From contig WUAJ01000099.1 in NCBI GenBank assembly GCA_009827215.1, positions 1-8,262 on the forward strand: DNA of 8,262 nt, read 5' to 3'. Positions 5,722 through 8,262 of the stretch are shown here, piece after piece (within the stretch, counting starts at the first letter, position 1; every line of letters begins with the position of its first letter). A program made the position numbers and the translations under genes. This stretch comes from Phycisphaeraceae bacterium. Lineage in GTDB: Bacteria; Planctomycetota; Phycisphaerae; Phycisphaerales; UBA1924. The notes beneath the pieces are model-generated. The model did not search any database. It was not told the DNA's origin and worked only from the letters and a program-made list of their open reading frames with translations.

Positions 5722-8262
5722 GACTCATCCATCCGCTCGCGAGCACGCTTCTTCGCGGCCATGAGGGCGCTGAGCTCTTCCAGATCTTCTTGATCCTCCT
5801 CCGCGATCGTTGGTTTCGCACTCGGCGCTGGATATCGACGACGCACAGGTTCCAGGTCGATCTGCACGCTCGGTTCAGTCCGTTTCGTGCGTTTAGAAAG
5901 CCCTTCGAGCTGATCCGCACGAACGGCTCGCGAAACAGCGATTGTTTCCTCACGCGCCTGCGCCACCCAACGATCCCACGCGACTCGTCGTGCTCCCAGG
6001 TCGAGCAGGAACAGAATCAATCCGAGCACCAACATCCCCCACCACATCGATTCGTAACTCGATACCTGAGAGAGTCCCTCACGCGAAAAGAGATCCGCGG
6101 ATTGATTGATCGCAAGCACGCGTCCTCCAGATCGTAGTGCGAGATCCTCTAGGACTCTGCGATCAGACTGGAGCGCATCGAACTCGCTCTGATCATCGAT
6201 ATGCACCGCGCCGATCGTCGGACGGATGGGTTGTCCATCGCGTTTAGGGGTCGCAACGACGACATGATCTCCCGCCGGAGCGCTGTCAAGCTGTGCTTCG
6301 TATTGTCCTGGACCGACTTGGATCATCTCGAGCTGCTGCGTTGCGGATCCGTCGGTGAAGACCTTGGTCTGGATATCGAGTCCATCAATCGGGACTCCTT
6401 GATCGTCGATCGCTGTGTACGCGATGGAGAGTCCGCCTTGCAATTGATCAATGGACAGCTCCCCCACTCCCGGATCCGCGGCTCTCGCGGTCCATGTCGC
6501 AAGATGCCTCCAGAATCGATCAAACGGATCGGATCCGACCCAATCCCCACCCCAGTTGGAGACATTACTTGTGAACACAGCGACGCGTCCAAGCTCGACT
6601 TGATGTCCCGCAAGGATCGGCTCGCCTTGCTGACTGACGATCGGGACCATCACGCGTGGATCATCGCTTTTGAACTCCGTCAGCACCAATCCACTGAGGT
6701 TCGGGACCGATCCAGACTCGATCAGCATCGGAGAAGCACGCTCGACAACAGCCGGCTGGATCAAACCCTCGCGGATCATTGGTCGACGCAGCACACGCAC
6801 GGCTTTGAGGAAGATGCGTGGGAGCACGGCGGGATTCACCACGCGGTAGTACACCCCTCCCGAATCCGTCGCGATCATCCGCATCGATTGCTCATCCGCT
6901 TCATCACCGATCGTGATCGTCGAGACCTTGATTCCCAGCGCCCCCAGTTCGTTTGCAATCAACGGGAGCTGCTCAGGATCTTGCGATTCACCATCAGAAA
7001 GCACGACGATGTGCTTGGTCTTGGATTCCACGCTCATCAGTTGATCCCGCGCCATCCGGAGCGCTGGAGCGAGGTTGGTGCCGCCACCCGATCCGATCGC
7101 GTTGATCTTCTTCTGGATCACCTCAGGCTCATCGTTCTTCGTGATCGGAACGACCAAGCGTGGGGATCCTGAGAACGCGACAACGCCGACCATGTCGTTG
7201 GGATCAAGAACCTCGATCGCGCCGGCGGCGCTGCTGTTCGCGACGGCTTGCTGTGACTGCGATGATCCGAGCACGGGACGCTTCATCGATCCAGACGAGT
7301 CGAGGACAAGGACCACCGCCGCGTGTGTGGTCACAACATCGTCAGGGATTTCCAGATCAACTGGCAATAGATCCGCGATCCGCGTTCCATCGGGATCGAG
7401 TTCGTTCTCGATCGAAGCGTTCCATCCGCCGGCGCCGAGGGCCTCGTACCCGCCGATGAACACCAACCCACCACCAAGTGTGCGAACATAGTCGTCAAGC
7501 GTCGATTCAATGCCGGGCATTAACGCATCACGAGGGGTATTGACCAGCACCACGAGGTCATACGGCTCCAGTCCAAGCAACTCCGTCGGAACCTCAGCAG
7601 GAGTCATCGGTTCGATCGACCAACGCGCCGCTTCTAATGATCGGATCAAGGCGCGTGCTTCGGCGTCGATGTTATTGGAGACGATCAGCGCTCTGCCGTG
7701 CTCGCTTGTGAGCGTGAGTGCTGTGGATTCATTGTTGAGTAGATTGCGATCCGTGATCGGCGTTCCTCGTGCATCAACCTCCGGCTCCCAAACCGCACGC
7801 ACGCGATGAACACGACCATCACCGACTGGAACTGTGAGCGAGATCGGTTCTGTCCCGCCTTTGAGCGCGATCGGAAGACCCCCGCTCGGCGTATTCGGAT
7901 CGAGATTGACCGTCATTCCATCTACGATGATGCGGAGCGAGCCGTTGGATGGACCGGTCGAGCGAAGCGTCACACGCACGGGCATCAATGAATCGGGCTT
8001 GACGCGCGCGGGAACCTCAACAGATTGCACGACCACTTCATTGGTCACCTGATACTCGATCGGGACGACATCGACCGGAGTGTGCATCGCGAGTTGATCG
8101 AGTCCACTCGCCGTGGATACACCGTCGGAGATGAGGACGATGCGCCCCTTCGAGTCCGCTGGGATCAACGACTGCGCTCGGCTCAGTGCCGACGCGAGAT
8201 TACTCCCATCACCACTCGAGAGTTCAAAAGTGAGATCTCCAAGCATCTCGATCGAGCGAGGA
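5718..8262 (-). CDS. VWA/glutamine-amidotransferase-like membrane protein, 5' end outside the window
   Basis: The frame is open to the right edge, so the N-terminus is missing; residue numbers here count from the internal ATG at 8244-8246. Residues 1-65 are the end of a first VWA domain (SGDGSNLASAL, then IVLISDGVST). Residues 70-180 look like a beta-sandwich linker. Residues 184-300 resemble a class I glutamine amidotransferase fold (ALIVSNN, YDLVVLVNTP, GGGLVFIGGYEALGAGGW) with no nucleophile Cys, so probably a non-enzymatic binding module. A second VWA domain (308-485) has an intact metal site: DSSGS (316-320), Thr390 in GGGTNL and Asp418 in LSDGE. Beta-rich segments follow to about 725, one membrane helix (733-752), then a charged cytoplasmic tail of about 90 residues. 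Most of the visible part would lie outside the inner membrane. The architecture is typical of planctomycetes and related to BatA/BatB aerotolerance-type proteins; a role in envelope protein assembly is inference. The stop TAG overlaps the facing gene. Confidence 0.88.
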   Translation of the reverse strand, partial: PRSIEMLGDLTFELSSGDGSNLASALSRAQSLIPADSKGRIVLISDGVSTASGLDQLAMHTPVDVVPIEYQVTNEVVVQSVEVPARVKPDSLMPVRVTLRSTGPSNGSLRIIVDGMTVNLDPNTPSGGLPIALKGGTEPISLTVPVGDGRVHRVRAVWEPEVDARGTPITDRNLLNNESTALTLTSEHGRALIVSNNIDAEARALIRSLEAARWSIEPMTPAEVPTELLGLEPYDLVVLVNTPRDALMPGIESTLDDYVRTLGGGLVFIGGYEALGAGGWNASIENELDPDGTRIADLLPVDLEIPDDVVTTHAAVVLVLDSSGSMKRPVLGSSQSQQAVANSSAAGAIEVLDPNDMVGVVAFSGSPRLVVPITKNDEPEVIQKKINAIGSGGGTNLAPALRMARDQLMSVESKTKHIVVLSDGESQDPEQLPLIANELGALGIKVSTITIGDEADEQSMRMIATDSGGVYYRVVNPAVLPRIFLKAVRVLRRPMIREGLIQPAVVERASPMLIESGSVPNLSGLVLTEFKSDDPRVMVPIVSQQGEPILAGHQVELGRVAVFTSNVSNWGGDWVGSDPFDRFWRHLATWTARAADPGVGELSIDQLQGGLSIAYTAIDDQGVPIDGLDIQTKVFTDGSATQQLEMIQVGPGQYEAQLDSAPAGDHVVVATPKRDGQPIRPTIGAVHIDDQSEFDALQSDRRVLEDLALRSGGRVLAINQSADLFSREGLSQVSSYESMWWGMLVLGLILFLLDLGARRVAWDRWVAQAREETIAVSRAVRADQLEGLSKRTKRTEPSVQIDLEPVRRRYPAPSAKPTIAEEDQEDLEELSALMAAKKRARERMDES
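5735..5744. repeat. 10-base palindrome GCTCGCGAGC, copy 2
   Basis: The second copy of the palindrome seen at 3294-3303. It lies in the last codons of the VWA gene, about 15 bases inside its stop and just beyond the end of the converging DUF6714-like gene. A stem of five base pairs without a loop or a T-run is not a convincing terminator. Confidence 0.3.

Noticed and set aside
6201..7172. Long plus-strand reading frame (323 codons) opposite the VWA gene.
   Set aside because: The product is dominated by Arg, Asp and His without domain motifs, while the minus strand carries an intact VWA metal site across the same bases.
1..8262. tRNA, rRNA, CRISPR, insertion sequence, phage or defence genes.
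   Set aside because: No tRNA-like cloverleaf, spaced direct repeats, transposase motifs or terminal inverted repeats were seen, and the six coding regions fill nearly all of the sequence.

Overview
The window is a densely packed bacterial chromosome segment with six protein genes and almost no intergenic DNA. Gene content suggests a planctomycete, perhaps of the Phycisphaerae. The pointers are a large membrane protein joining von Willebrand factor A (VWA) and glutamine-amidotransferase-like domains, a MiaB with several extra loops, frequent GTG and TTG starts, and few Shine-Dalgarno sequences. GC content is in the mid-to-upper fifties by eye. This taxonomic call is inference; there is no rRNA or marker gene to confirm it.

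Layout from left to right. (1) 26-1288 (+) encodes a secreted lipoprotein with a SurA/PrsA-like layout: a lipobox Cys, a low-complexity tether, an N-terminal chaperone-like region and a degenerate PpiC (parvulin) domain. (2) 1285-1704 (+) encodes a YraN/UPF0102 nuclease-fold protein, joined to gene 1 by a 4-base GTGA overlap. (3) 1686-3347 (-) encodes a membrane HAMP/HisKA/HATPase sensor histidine kinase with no response regulator beside it; its 3' end overlaps yraN tail to tail. (4) 3348-3433 is the only real intergenic gap, an 86-base divergent promoter region with two TACACT -10-like boxes in mirror arrangement. (5) 3434-5092 (+) encodes MiaB, the tRNA A37 methylthiotransferase. (6) 5089-5721 (+) encodes a DUF6714-like protein of unknown function, coupled to miaB by a TTGA overlap and preceded by a good Shine-Dalgarno. 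It is clearly more AT-rich than its neighbours. (7) 5718-8262 (-) is the C-terminal 847 codons of a two-VWA membrane protein whose start lies beyond the right edge.

The window therefore holds two short operons (foldase lipoprotein-yraN and miaB-DUF6714) and two opposing single genes. Both converging pairs overlap at their stops, leaving no room for intergenic terminators. I see no RNA gene, mobile element, CRISPR array or defence system, and no clear multi-gene system that is new. The points most worth a second look are the strong excess of the tetramer GATC across the whole window, the compositionally odd DUF6714 gene attached to miaB, and the VWA/amidotransferase-like fusion.
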